From the NCBI GenBank assembly GCA_009783975.1, contig WRCL01000022.1:1-11997 (forward strand): a DNA stretch of 11,997 bases. Reading direction: 5' to 3'. Position numbers and translations under genes: made by a program. The notes beneath the pieces were generated by a model, which saw only the letters and a list, made by a program, of their open reading frames with translations, was not told where the DNA came from and did not search any database. Every line of letters starts with the position of its first letter. The stretch's first letter is position 1. This stretch comes from Micrococcales bacterium. Lineage in GTDB: Bacteria > Actinomycetota > Actinomycetes > Actinomycetales > Cellulomonadaceae. Below are positions 1-6,821 of this stretch, in pieces.

Positions 1-558
1 GAGCATGGCTGGCCGCAGGGGCGCAGGGTCGTGCCGGATCCCTGGCAGCCCCGAGGCGACGACCTCCTCGGCGTAGTCGGCCAGCCTCAGGTCGCACCTG
101 CCGGACACCTCAGGCTTGGTGCCGCTGAGCAGGTCTTCCAACGACACCGTCGGTGTGCTGGTCCCGCGTTCGGGCAAGGTCATCGGGCGCATCATCACAC
201 GGACGATCCGTCCAGCACCTGAGTGCACCCGGGCCTCACGGGGGGCCAGCGCCGACCCGGCCAAGAGGAACCGGCCAGGCGTCCGGTCCTGGTCAACGGC
301 GCGTCGGACCACGTCCCACACCTCGGGCACCAGCTGCCACTCGTCGATCAGCAGCGGGGTCGGCTGGGTCAGCACCACCTGCGGGTCAGCAGCCACGGTG
401 CTCCTGGTCCGCATCAGGTCCAGAGCAAGGGTCGTGGCGACCCGGCGCTGCGCGCTGGCGGTCTTGCCTACCCCCTTTGTCCCCTCCAGGGCGATGGCCG
501 GCAGCCCAGACATGAGCACGTCGAGCCGGGTGTCGATGACGCGTGGCTGGTATTCCAC
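1..558 (-). CDS. AAA_14/DUF4143-type ATPase, N-terminal part (runs off the window)
   Basis: An ORF opens at a GTG (558) and runs through the left edge with no stop, giving 186 residues. It has a P-loop GTKGVGKT at residues 26-33, a Walker B strand LLIDEWQ at about 69-75, and an FLLAGSA sensor-like strand after it. This is the order seen in AAA_14 ATPases that carry a C-terminal DUF4143 domain, which here would lie outside the window. The GTG start is chosen because a TAAGAT box ends six bases upstream, and because the P-loop then falls at residues 26-33, exactly as in the paralogue at 5559-6809 (MQYRRRVVDARLD there, MEYQPRVIDTRLD here). Codons upstream of the GTG would only read through a repeat array. 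The cellular role of the family is not established. AAA_14 assignment is firm; DUF4143 is inferred from the paralogues. Confidence 0.88.
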   Translation of the reverse strand, partial: MEYQPRVIDTRLDVLMSGLPAIALEGTKGVGKTASAQRRVATTLALDLMRTRSTVAADPQVVLTQPTPLLIDEWQLVPEVWDVVRRAVDQDRTPGRFLLAGSALAPREARVHSGAGRIVRVMMRPMTLPERGTSTPTVSLEDLLSGTKPEVSGRCDLRLADYAEEVVASGLPGIRHDPAPLRPAML

Positions 559-570
559 CCTGCGATCTTA
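559..570 (-). promoter_or_regulatory. Leaderless promoter (-10 TAAGAT) of the ATPase at 1-558
   Basis: On the minus strand TAAGAT (570 to 565) is followed by six bases and then the GTG start, so transcription would begin at or next to the start codon. There is no clear Shine-Dalgarno sequence. The -35 region falls inside the adjacent 23-bp repeats and shows no clear TTGACA-like box. Confidence 0.6.
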
Positions 571-574
571 CCCC

Positions 575-643
575 TACTACGACGTTTCGCGACGTTCTAT
601 TATGATGTTTCGAGACGCTCTACTGTGATGTTTCGTGACAGTC
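575..643 (-). repeat. Array A: three tandem 23-bp repeats upstream of a DUF4143-type ATPase
   Basis: Three contiguous 23-bp units lie at 575-597, 598-620 and 621-643 with no spacer. Read towards the gene, each unit contains GTCnCGAAACrTCryArTA, and positions outside this core vary. The array ends 4 bp before the -10 box, so it covers the -35 region. A fourth unit is not visible on either side. The other two DUF4143 genes here have arrays with the same period and copy number but different sequence. A protein-binding site is the simplest reading. Confidence 0.85.
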
Positions 644-715
644 TGGTGGGCAGCTGTGAGCAGGCCGAGCTACCTGCGGACTGGTTCGGTGACCAGGGCC
701 TGACCATCGCCCAGC

Positions 716-807
716 GCGAGATGCGACCGGAGACACCAGGTGCGACGTCACAACGTCGCATCTGGTGTCTCCGGTCGCATCTCGCGTCCCAGCGGCCAGG
801 CCGGGGG
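716..807. repeat. Palindromic repeat, copy 1 (33-bp arms) plus shared tail
   Basis: Arms 716-748 and 753-785 are complementary over 33 bp with one mismatch and a CACA loop. A tail at 786-807 continues the shared sequence. The right arm and tail (753-807, 55 bp) are repeated at 1788-1842. There is no T-run after the stem, so it is not a typical intrinsic terminator for vapC, which ends at 836. It looks like a REP/MITE-type dispersed palindrome. The two copies bracket the toxin-antitoxin genes. Confidence 0.85.
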
Positions 808-835
808 TTCTGCTCCACAGCTCAGCCCAGCGCAG

Positions 836-1234
836 TCATGGGGTCAGGGCGTCGACGCCTGGGAGGTCGGAGAACTTCGCGTGGGCGTCGAGGGAGCATA
901 CGGTGCGTCGGGTCTCGGCGGCGTGGGAGGCGATGATGAGGTCGTGGGGGGCGAGGGGCTGGCCGGTGCGGCGGGTGTGTGCCAGCAGCCGACCGTGCTC
1001 GACGGCGGTCCGTTCGGTGTAGTCCAGGACGGCTACGGCTGAGGTGATCGTCGCGAGCACCCGTGCGCGGTTGGCGGCGCGTTCGGCGGTGTCTGCCAGC
1101 TCGATGCCGGTGCGGAGCTCGGCGACGGTGATCGCTGCGATGGCCAGGTCGTCGTCGTCGAGCCGGGTGACGTCGAAGGTGCCGCGTTCGAACGCGATGA
1201 GTGTGGTGGTGTCGAAGATCAGGCGGCGTACCAC
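836..1234 (-). CDS. vapC: VapC-like PIN-domain toxin
   Basis: The product has 132 residues, normal for a VapC ribonuclease. PIN-domain acidic residues are visible: Asp8 in LIFDTTTLI, Glu in TVAELRTGIE (about 39), Asp in APHDLIIASHA (about 98) and Asp in CSLDAHAKF (about 115). Such proteins are Mg2+-dependent endoribonucleases that usually cut tRNA or rRNA; the target here cannot be read from sequence. The start is a GTG that overlaps the end of the antitoxin gene by 16 bp, so the two are probably translationally coupled in one operon. All four acidic positions are present, so the toxin looks intact. A truncated copy of its 3' half lies at 3577-3772. Confidence 0.9.
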   Translation of the reverse strand: MVRRLIFDTTTLIAFERGTFDVTRLDDDDLAIAAITVAELRTGIELADTAERAANRARVLATITSAVAVLDYTERTAVEHGRLLAHTRRTGQPLAPHDLIIASHAAETRRTVCSLDAHAKFSDLPGVDALTP

Positions 1235-1482
1235 GGGTCGTCCGTCTCGGTCAGCAGCGAGGTCGCTGCGGCGATATCGGCGACGATGGTCTCGTCGAGC
1301 CGTGGCGCGTGGGCCAACGCCTCTCGCAGTGCTCGCCCGGTGGTCGCCGGGACCGGGCGCAGCTCTGCGACGGGACGGCCACCACGGGTGATCCGCACGG
1401 TCTCGCCGTGCTCGATGGAGTCGAGGAGCTCAGAGAACCCCCGCGAGGCGCTGGTGGCTGTCATGGTCCGCATGGCAACCAT
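1219..1482 (-). CDS. Phd/YefM-family antitoxin
   Basis: The product has 87 residues. Near the N-terminus MTATSASRGFSELLDSIE, followed by GETVRITRGGRPVAELRP, matches the Phd/YefM DNA-binding fold in which a short helix pair and a G-x-P-VA strand precede a flexible C-terminal tail. That tail (about residues 48-87) would wrap and inhibit the PIN toxin. The ATG at 1482 is chosen because a TAATCT box ends six bases upstream, giving a leaderless transcript; ATGs at residues 4 and 7 are alternatives. The gene lies first in the operon and overlaps vapC. Autorepression with the toxin is normal for the family and fits the palindrome over the promoter. Confidence 0.9.
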   Translation of the reverse strand: MVAMRTMTATSASRGFSELLDSIEHGETVRITRGGRPVAELRPVPATTGRALREALAHAPRLDETIVADIAAATSLLTETDDPWYAA

Positions 1483-1500
1483 GATATCAGATTATCTGAT
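1483..1500 (-). promoter_or_regulatory. Antitoxin-toxin promoter with operator palindrome
   Basis: A perfect palindrome (ATCAGAT, one central base, ATCTGAT) spans 1486-1500. It contains the -10 box TAATCT (1494 to 1489 on the minus strand), which ends six bases before the ATG at 1482. A palindrome on the -10 box is the expected place for binding by a Phd/YefM dimer, so this is a likely autoregulatory operator. Confidence 0.65.
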
Positions 1501-1763
1501 TCTATGGAGGTCGTCGGGTCCGCCCCGAGCGTATGCATCGAGCGCCACGGTTCGACGCGAGGTCAACGGTTCTTCACGTGGCGTTCGATGCGAACCGTGG
1601 CGCTCGATGCACACCGTTGTCGCTGACGAGGCCCGACTCGCGACCCTGCGATGTGCATTCGCGACCGTGGACGTTCGCCCGCACGGCACGGTCCGGAGCC
1701 GGACACGAAGACAATGGACGCGGTTCCTATGTCCTGCCTGGTCAGCGCGTTGCTTCACCCTCG
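1501..1763. other. Non-coding stretch with a 20-bp inverted repeat
   Basis: No convincing gene is visible between the antitoxin promoter and the second palindromic repeat. The stretch holds a perfect 20-bp inverted repeat: GCATCGAGCGCCACGGTTCG at 1535-1554 and its complement at 1591-1610. The word CGTGGCGyTCGATGC also occurs as a direct repeat at 1577-1591 and 1596-1610. The overlapping reading frames here lack recognisable domains. It may be a remnant of a mobile or regulatory element. Confidence 0.6.
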
Positions 1764-1842
1764 GGAGACACCAGATGCGACGTTGTGACGTCGCATCTGG
1801 TGTCTCCGGTCGCATCTCGCGTCCCAGCGGCCAGGCCGGGGG
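1764..1842. repeat. Palindromic repeat, copy 2 (20-bp arms) plus shared tail
   Basis: Perfect 20-bp arms lie at 1764-1783 and 1788-1807 around a TGTG loop. The stretch 1788-1842 is identical to 753-807 (55 bp). Compared with copy 1 the left arm is shorter: beyond 1763 it no longer pairs. The element sits 78 bp upstream of the lipoprotein pseudogene and closes the interval that holds the toxin-antitoxin genes. Confidence 0.85.
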
Positions 1843-1920
1843 CGCCGCGTCGGCGGCGTAACGCTCGAACGTGGCCGCCGGGAACTGAGCTCACCTTCCG
1901 ATCGGTGCTCGGATGTTTCG

Positions 1921-3404
1921 GTGAAACCGTTGTCTTTTCTGGTCAGTTGTGTTGCCACAGGATTGTTGCTGGGCGGGTGCGTCGGGGAGGCAACACATGA
2001 TTCTCACAGTTCTGCACCGGGCCCGGGGGCTATGGATCCGCTGGTGTTGAAGTCGTGGTATTCGGGCGGGGAGGTCACCACGACGGTCCTACCGATCGAG
2101 GCCGTCGACGACCGTGCGGTGGTCACCCTCGACTTTGCTTTTGATCCGGCGGGTGAGATGTTTACTCTCGGTATCTCTTTGGAGCCCGACATTGACTTCA
2201 AGGGTGCTGGCGGGGTTCGTCTGGTCGATCTTGCAGGTGATCGGGTGTGGACGGCTGGGTACGACGCCGAGGGTGCTCCGGCGGCGACCGGGTTCGTGTA
2301 TATCGACGCGGGTGTCGTTGACAACGGTGACGATGTTCGCGGTGCCGGGCGTTGAGAAGGTCGATGTGTTCGTGCCGGGGGCGGGGCTGGTGCCCGGCGT
2401 GCCTGTCGTTCAGGGAAGTGCGTCGACTGCTTCGGTGCAGTCGTTAGATCTGTCCGGTGAGGTGACCTTCCCGGGTCCGGTACCGCTTCGTACCTACACC
2501 CGGTCGTACGTGGAGGGGGTGTCAGCGTCGGGGCAGGGGTCTGACCAGACGGTGACGTTGGCCTCGGACGTGCTGTTCGACACCGACAAGTTTGACCTGA
2601 CCCCTGATGCTGCGCTGGTCGTGGCTGAGGCTAGGACGGCGATCAACGGGGCAGCCACCGGCGGTGAGGTGCACGTCGTAGGTCACACCGACGACGTGGC
2701 TTCGGCGGAGTACAACATGGAGCTGTCGGTCAAACGTGCGCAGACTGTCGCCGAGGCCCTTGACCTGCCCAGCGGTTTCACGGTGGTATCCGAGGGCAAG
2801 GGCAAGACTCTGCCAGCCGTGCCTGGTACGAGCGAAGAGGCGCGGGCGGCGAACCGGCGGGTGGAGATCCGGTTCACGGCTGAGCGTCTGGTTGGGTTCG
2901 AGGGTTCGGCGATTCCCGCGGCGCAGGTCCCGGTCTCCTCGGGCAACGCCCCGGTCGAGTACCAGAACGACGCGTACGGAGACGACCCTCCGATGACGGT
3001 GAGTGTCGGCCAACGGTGTGGTACGTCGCGACGGGTACCTCGTGGCCACATTCGCTGTCTCGTTGGTCAAGGACGACGCGGAGGACAGCGGTGCTGCCTA
3101 CGGGGTTCTGCACTGGTTCGGCGACGGTCCCTACATTCCAAATCTTAATATGAATGAGCGGTTCTCTGGGTCGTGGCCCGTCTACCTGCTGACTGACGCA
3201 GGAATGGTTTTTTCGGCCCAGTACACTCCGAGTTGGGGAGGCTTTGAGACGGTGAGTTTTCTCGCGGATTCGCACGTGACGAACCGCTCGCCGTTGGGAC
3301 GCGTCTTCACATACGATGTGGTGTTCCCTGATCCGGGGACGGACACCGTCAGTGTCGAGGCTGCAGATTGCTTCCGCATCATCGACATTCCGGTGGACAA
3401 CTGA
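1921..3404 (+). pseudogene. OmpA-domain lipoprotein gene broken by two frameshifts
   Basis: Three reading frames join into one protein of about 490 residues. The first (GTG at 1921) has a lipoprotein signal, KPLSFLVSCVATGLLLGGC, with the lipobox cysteine at residue 20. Near 2320 the coding sense moves to the next frame, as if one base were inserted in GACAACGG: VVD continues as VTMFAVPGVEKVDVFVPGAG. This frame carries an OmpA C-terminal peptidoglycan-binding domain (about 2560-2880), with LASDVLFDTDKFDLTPDA, VHVVGHTDD, LSVKRAQTVAEAL and EARAANRRVEIRF. Near 3002 sense moves to the third frame and runs to the stop at 3402-3404. An exported, cell-wall-associated lipoprotein is inferred. Codons are richer in T and A than in neighbouring genes, hinting at transfer. 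The shifts may be true decay or assembly indels. No good ribosome binding site is seen before the GTG. Confidence 0.82.
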
Positions 3405-3412
3405 CGGGGCAG

Positions 3413-3530
3413 TTGCGCGACGAGCAGCGAGCGGCGAACCTGCTGGTGATTCCCGTGGTGGTGGTGTCGCTCGCGACGCCGTTCCTGATTCAGGACGCTC
3501 GGCGTTGGCGGGGGTTGGTGCCTGGGCCAA
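3413..3530 (+). pseudogene. Possible remnant of a membrane-protein gene
   Basis: Directly after the lipoprotein stop, a frame from a TTG (3413) reads RDEQRAANLLVIPVVVVSLA then TPFLIQDARRWRG, a charged N-terminus followed by one hydrophobic segment. It then dissolves into sequence without protein character and meets the vapC fragment. It may be the start of a downstream operon partner cut off by recombination, or chance. Weakly supported. Confidence 0.25.
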
Positions 3531-3576
3531 CTCAATCGACGCCGAGTGCCAGAAGGCGGCACCGGCCGGCGTTGAT

Positions 3577-3772
3577 TCAGCCCAGCGCAGTCGGGGTCAG
3601 GGCGTCCACGCCTGGGAGGTCGGAGAACTTGGCGTGGGCGTCGAGGGAGCAGATGGTGCGTCCGGTCTCGGCGGCCTGGGAGGCGATGATGAGGTCGCGG
3701 GGGTCGTGGCTGGCCGGTGCGGCGGGTGTGTGCCAGCAGCCGGCCGTGCTCGACGGCGGTCCGTTCGGTGTA
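3577..3772 (-). pseudogene. vapC 3'-end fragment (duplicate of 822-1021)
   Basis: About 195 bp closely match the last half of vapC and a few bases downstream of it. The translation DLIIASQAAETGRTICSLDA then HAKFSDLPGVDALTP parallels the intact toxin. Homology stops abruptly at 3772 (1021 in the intact gene), so the PIN residues Asp8 and Glu39 are gone. Small indels near 3700 shift the frame, and loss of two bases at the old stop extends the end. No antitoxin is attached. It is a dead duplicate. Confidence 0.85.
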
Positions 3773-3786
3773 TCCGCGTTCGGCAG

Positions 3787-3836
3787 GGTCGAGGCTGGTG
3801 CCTCGACCACCTGAGCCCCGCCGAGAAGCGGCTCAG
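3787..3836. repeat. Two small hairpins upstream of array C
   Basis: GGTCGAGGC and its complement (3787-3795, 3800-3808) form a 9-bp stem with a TGGT loop. CTGAGCC and its complement (3811-3817, 3830-3836) form a 7-bp stem. Neither is followed by a T-run. They lie just ahead of the repeat array and could isolate the ATPase from upstream transcription, but no function is shown. Confidence 0.5.
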
Positions 3837-3840
3837 CCCT

Positions 3841-3909
3841 TCGAAATCTGGTCTAGAACGCCATCGAGATCTGGCCCAGGCGCCCCTCGAAATCTGGTCT
3901 TGATGGTAG
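3841..3909 (+). repeat. Array C: three tandem 23-bp repeats upstream of a DUF4143 ATPase
   Basis: Contiguous units lie at 3841-3863, 3864-3886 and 3887-3909. Each begins TCGArATCTGGyC (13 bp conserved) followed by ten variable bases. The last unit overlaps the first three bases of the -10 box, so the array covers the -35 region. Period, copy number and location match arrays A and B; the sequence differs. Confidence 0.85.
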
Positions 3910-3919
3910 GGTGGGGCAT
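3907..3919 (+). promoter_or_regulatory. Leaderless promoter (-10 TAGGGT) of the ATPase at 3920-5218
   Basis: TAGGGT (3907-3912) is followed by seven bases and GTG at 3920, placing the transcription start at the start codon. No -35 consensus is seen; that position is occupied by the 23-bp repeats. Confidence 0.6.
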
Positions 3920-5218
3920 GTGAACGACCAGGTAGACCCCTCTCCTACAGCCTTTCCGACCCCGACAGTCTCGGGGCTCGTCACTCGCTCGGTGCTGGCA
4001 GTAACCCTCGAGCGGCTGCGCGAGGAGCCGGTGCTGCTGCTCCAAGGACCCCGGACGGTAGGCAAGTCGACGTTGCTCAAGCAGATCGCGGCCGAGATCG
4101 GCGCAAGCCTGGTCGACGCTGACGACGCAGCCACCCTGGAGGCGTTGCGCGACGACCCGTCGGTCTTTGTCGACGTCCCTGGGCCGGTCCTCATCGACGA
4201 GTACCAGCGAGCGCCGCAGGTGCTCAGCGCCATCAAGACGGTGCTCAACCGTCCCCCGACCGTCCCAGGCCGTTTCGTGCTCACAGGATCAGCGCGCCAC
4301 GAAGCGCTGCCCCGGGCGGCCGAGGCGTTGACGGGCCGTCTGCACCGGATGGAGGTCTTCCCGCTTGCACAGTGTGAGCTGGGAGGCTCGCCCGGCCTGC
4401 TCGCCCGGCTCTTCGAAGGTGAGTCGGGGGCGCAAGCCCCACCTTCGACCACCCCGCGATCCGAATACATCGCACGTGTCGTCGCTGGTGGTTTCCCGCT
4501 CGCGCTGGCCCGCAGCGACACGACCCGCCCACGCTGGTTCGACGACTACGTCCGACTCACCCTGGAGCGGGACGTGACCCAGCTACGCGCGGTCCGCCAC
4601 GCCAACGCCCTGGCGCAAGTGCTCACGCGCCTGGCTGGCCAGACCGCGCAGGTCGTCAACGCAGCCACGATCGCCGGGGCGATGGGAATCGAGGGCAGCA
4701 CCGTCGGCGACTACGTGCGTCTGCTGGAGGCTGTCTTCCTGGTCCGCTTGCTCCCGGCGTGGGGCAAGAGGCTGACGGCGCGCACCGCTGCGAGCCCCAA
4801 GGTCCACGTCGTGGACTCCGGCGTGGCAGCCCGGCTGTTGCGCCTGACGGTCTCCAAGCTCGACAAGCGCGACCCGACGGCCCTGACCGAGCTTGGGCAC
4901 CTGCTCGAGACGTTCGTCGTCGGTGAGATCCTCAAAGAGGTCAGCTGGATGGATGGCATCGCGGCTGTCGGCCACTGGCGCACCTTCGACGGCGACGAGG
5001 TTGACCTGGTGGTCGAACGCGACGACGGCCAGGTCGTCGCCTTCGAGGTCAAAGCCGGCCGTCGAGCCTCAGGCGACTCGTTCCGCAGCCTCGCCAAGCT
5101 CCGCACGGCCCTCGGCGACGCCTTCACCCTCGGCGTCCTCTTCCACACCGGCGAACGCTCGTTCCGCTACGACGACCGCCTCATCGCCCTGCCCATCGAC
5201 CGGTTGTGGAAACCATGA
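3920..5218 (+). CDS. AAA_14/DUF4143 ATPase
   Basis: The product has 432 residues, normal for the family. The N-terminal AAA_14 part shows Walker A GPRTVGKS (43-50), Walker B VLIDEYQ (90-96) and the sensor strand VLTGSA (120-125). A helical middle region follows. The C-terminal DUF4143 domain belongs, as I recall, to the PD-(D/E)XK nuclease-like fold, and its candidate site residues are present: Glu330 (LLETFVVGEI), Asp362 (GDEVDLVV), Glu376 and Lys378 (AFEVKAG). The domain could therefore bind or cut DNA, but nuclease activity is unproven for the family. GTG 3920 is chosen from the leaderless promoter; GTG 3911 in the same frame is an alternative that would overlap the -10 box. The gene is monocistronic, with a 23-bp array upstream and a converging gene downstream. 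Confidence 0.93.
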   Translation: MNDQVDPSPTAFPTPTVSGLVTRSVLAVTLERLREEPVLLLQGPRTVGKSTLLKQIAAEIGASLVDADDAATLEALRDDPSVFVDVPGPVLIDEYQRAPQVLSAIKTVLNRPPTVPGRFVLTGSARHEALPRAAEALTGRLHRMEVFPLAQCELGGSPGLLARLFEGESGAQAPPSTTPRSEYIARVVAGGFPLALARSDTTRPRWFDDYVRLTLERDVTQLRAVRHANALAQVLTRLAGQTAQVVNAATIAGAMGIEGSTVGDYVRLLEAVFLVRLLPAWGKRLTARTAASPKVHVVDSGVAARLLRLTVSKLDKRDPTALTELGHLLETFVVGEILKEVSWMDGIAAVGHWRTFDGDEVDLVVERDDGQVVAFEVKAGRRASGDSFRSLAKLRTALGDAFTLGVLFHTGERSFRYDDRLIALPIDRLWKP

Positions 5219-5299
5219 CCTTCACGGGTGCATCTGGTGGCCGGCCGTTCCACTGAGAGTTCCGGCCTCCGCGCGTCACGGCTGTGTGGGACGGGTCTC

Positions 5300-5568
5300 C
5301 TAGATGGCGTCAGAGTTGGGGTCTGGGCGGTAGAGAACGCCGTGCTCGGAGGCGAGCCTCCAGCCAGCAGCGGTGTAGTGCTTGGGGGTGGCCGAGGGCG
5401 CGTCCCGGACGGTGTTGGCGGTGATGTCGTCACGATGGGCCAGGACATGCCCGTCCATGTCCAGGGTGTACGCGCCAGTGCCGCCGAGGTACAGCAGGTG
5501 TCCGGTGGTCTGGTCATGCCACAGCTCGCGACTCGTTCCGCAGCCTCGTCGGGGATGGTCAGGGACAT
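5300..5568 (-). pseudogene. Small unknown gene coupled to the DUF4143 ATPase, apparently frameshifted
   Basis: An ATG at 5568 overlaps the stop of the upstream ATPase (ATGTCCCTGA), a layout typical of translational coupling. It reads MSLTIPDEAAER and then loses sense. One base earlier in register, another frame continues as SRELWHDQTTGHLLYLGGTG then AYTLDMDGHVLAHRDDI and ends at 5300 in YRPDPNSDAI. Restoring one base near 5533 would give a single soluble protein of about 89 residues. The second frame has no start codon of its own outside the ATPase gene. I do not recognise the family. Whether the shift is real or an assembly error cannot be told. Confidence 0.55.
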
Positions 5569-6809
5569 AGTGTCGCGAGCGGCACGATGTGGACGCCTGA
5601 GGGCAGGGTGTAGCCATACTCGGTGCCGGTGATGACGGCGAGGAACGTTGGGGGGCCGGTGCGGTCGGTGTCGATGCGTTCGTCGCGCAGGCGTCGGAGG
5701 TTGCGTTCGGCGGCCGAGATCATTGAGGCGCCCAGCCTGACCTCGGCGGCGGCCCAGGTGCCGTCGGGGTGTTCGACGATGGCGTCGATCTCCAGGCCGG
5801 TCGCGTCGCGGTAGTGGTAGACCCTGGCACGTTGCGCCTCGGCGTAGACCCGCAGGTCACGGATCGCCATCGCCTCGAACACCTGGCCGAAGTACTCCGG
5901 GTCGCGGGCCAGGCGGTCTGGGCTCGCGCCAAGCGCTGCGCATGCGAGGGCTGGGTCGGCCAGGTGGATCTTCGCCCGGGTGCGCAGCCGGGTCCGCGAC
6001 CGCAGCGCCACGCTCCAAGCCGGCAGCGGGTCGAACGCGAACACGGTGTTCAGGGCGTCAAGATAGCGGCCGACGGTGTCGCGGTCGATGGGTACGTCAG
6101 CCGACACGTCGGCGACCAAGGCGTTCGCGGTGGCTTCGCCGGAGATCGTGCGGGCCAGGCTGGCCAGCAGGCGGCGCAGCCGCACCGGGTCGTGGCGCAC
6201 GCCGGTGGCGGTAGGGATGTCCGACGAGCACAGGTCGTCGAGGTACGCCGCGTTGAAATCCGTCGCATCGGCCAGGTCGGACTCCAGCAGCGCTGGCCAG
6301 CCGCCCCGGACCGCCTCAGCGGCCAGGTCTCGATAGCTCAGCGGGCTGCGCACACCGATCAAGGCGTCAGGGGCCGACAACGCCTGCCACGACACGGTGT
6401 TGGACGACCGGCCCGACTCGCTGAGCGTCATGGTGCGCATCGGCAACCGGGCCAGGCGGCCAGCGCCGGAGTGGCGGCGCACGTCGTCGGCTGGTGTCGC
6501 CGAACCCGACAAGATGAACTGGCCTTTGGCCTGGCGGTCGTCGATCTCGTGCCGGATGAGGTTCCACAGGCTCGGCGCCAGTTGCCACTCATCAACCAGG
6601 CGGGGTGTTTCGCCAGCCAGCAACGACCCAGGGTCGAGCTCGACCAGCTGGGCGGCCTGGGGCAAGGAGTCCAGGCGCACTGAGCTGCGCACATGCTGCA
6701 GCCCGGTGGACGTCTTGCCACAGGCGCGCGGCCCCTCGACGACGACCCCGCCCATGGCCTGCAGCAGGGCATCGAGACGAGCGTCTACCACGCGGCGTCG
6801 ATACTGCAC
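5559..6809 (-). CDS. AAA_14/DUF4143 ATPase with an altered C-terminal motif
   Basis: The product has 416 residues from GTG 6809. Walker A GPRACGKT is at 26-33, Walker B LVDEWQ at 71-76 and the sensor strand FILSGSA at about 98-104, followed by the helical middle and a DUF4143-type C-terminus. In the PD-(D/E)XK-like motif, GLEIDAIV (338-345) is kept but the usual E-x-K reads EVR (356-358), so a catalytic lysine would be replaced by arginine. The protein is closer to the partial ATPase at 1-558 than to the one at 3920-5218. The frame continues upstream of 6809, but those codons only translate the repeat array, so the GTG preceded by TATTGT is chosen. It overlaps the start of a small downstream gene. 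Confidence 0.93.
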   Translation of the reverse strand: MQYRRRVVDARLDALLQAMGGVVVEGPRACGKTSTGLQHVRSSVRLDSLPQAAQLVELDPGSLLAGETPRLVDEWQLAPSLWNLIRHEIDDRQAKGQFILSGSATPADDVRRHSGAGRLARLPMRTMTLSESGRSSNTVSWQALSAPDALIGVRSPLSYRDLAAEAVRGGWPALLESDLADATDFNAAYLDDLCSSDIPTATGVRHDPVRLRRLLASLARTISGEATANALVADVSADVPIDRDTVGRYLDALNTVFAFDPLPAWSVALRSRTRLRTRAKIHLADPALACAALGASPDRLARDPEYFGQVFEAMAIRDLRVYAEAQRARVYHYRDATGLEIDAIVEHPDGTWAAAEVRLGASMISAAERNLRRLRDERIDTDRTGPPTFLAVITGTEYGYTLPSGVHIVPLATLCP

Positions 6810-6821
6810 AACGCCACAATA
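6810..6821 (-). promoter_or_regulatory. Leaderless promoter (-10 TATTGT) of the ATPase at 5559-6809
   Basis: On the minus strand TATTGT (6821 to 6816) ends six bases before the GTG start, the same geometry as at 558. The box shares its first two bases with the proximal 23-bp repeat. No -35 consensus is visible. Confidence 0.6.

Noticed and set aside
575..643. Arrays A, B and C as CRISPR arrays
   Set aside because: Units are contiguous with no spacers, are only 23 bp, are limited to three copies and have no cas genes nearby.
716..785. Rho-independent terminator for vapC
   Set aside because: The stem is far longer than a terminator, is more than 50 bp past the stop, has no T-run, and recurs at 1764-1842 away from any gene end.
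5567..5568. Programmed frameshifting in the small gene after the third ATPase
   Set aside because: No slippery heptamer or clear stimulatory structure is visible at the break; a simple deletion or sequencing error is more likely.
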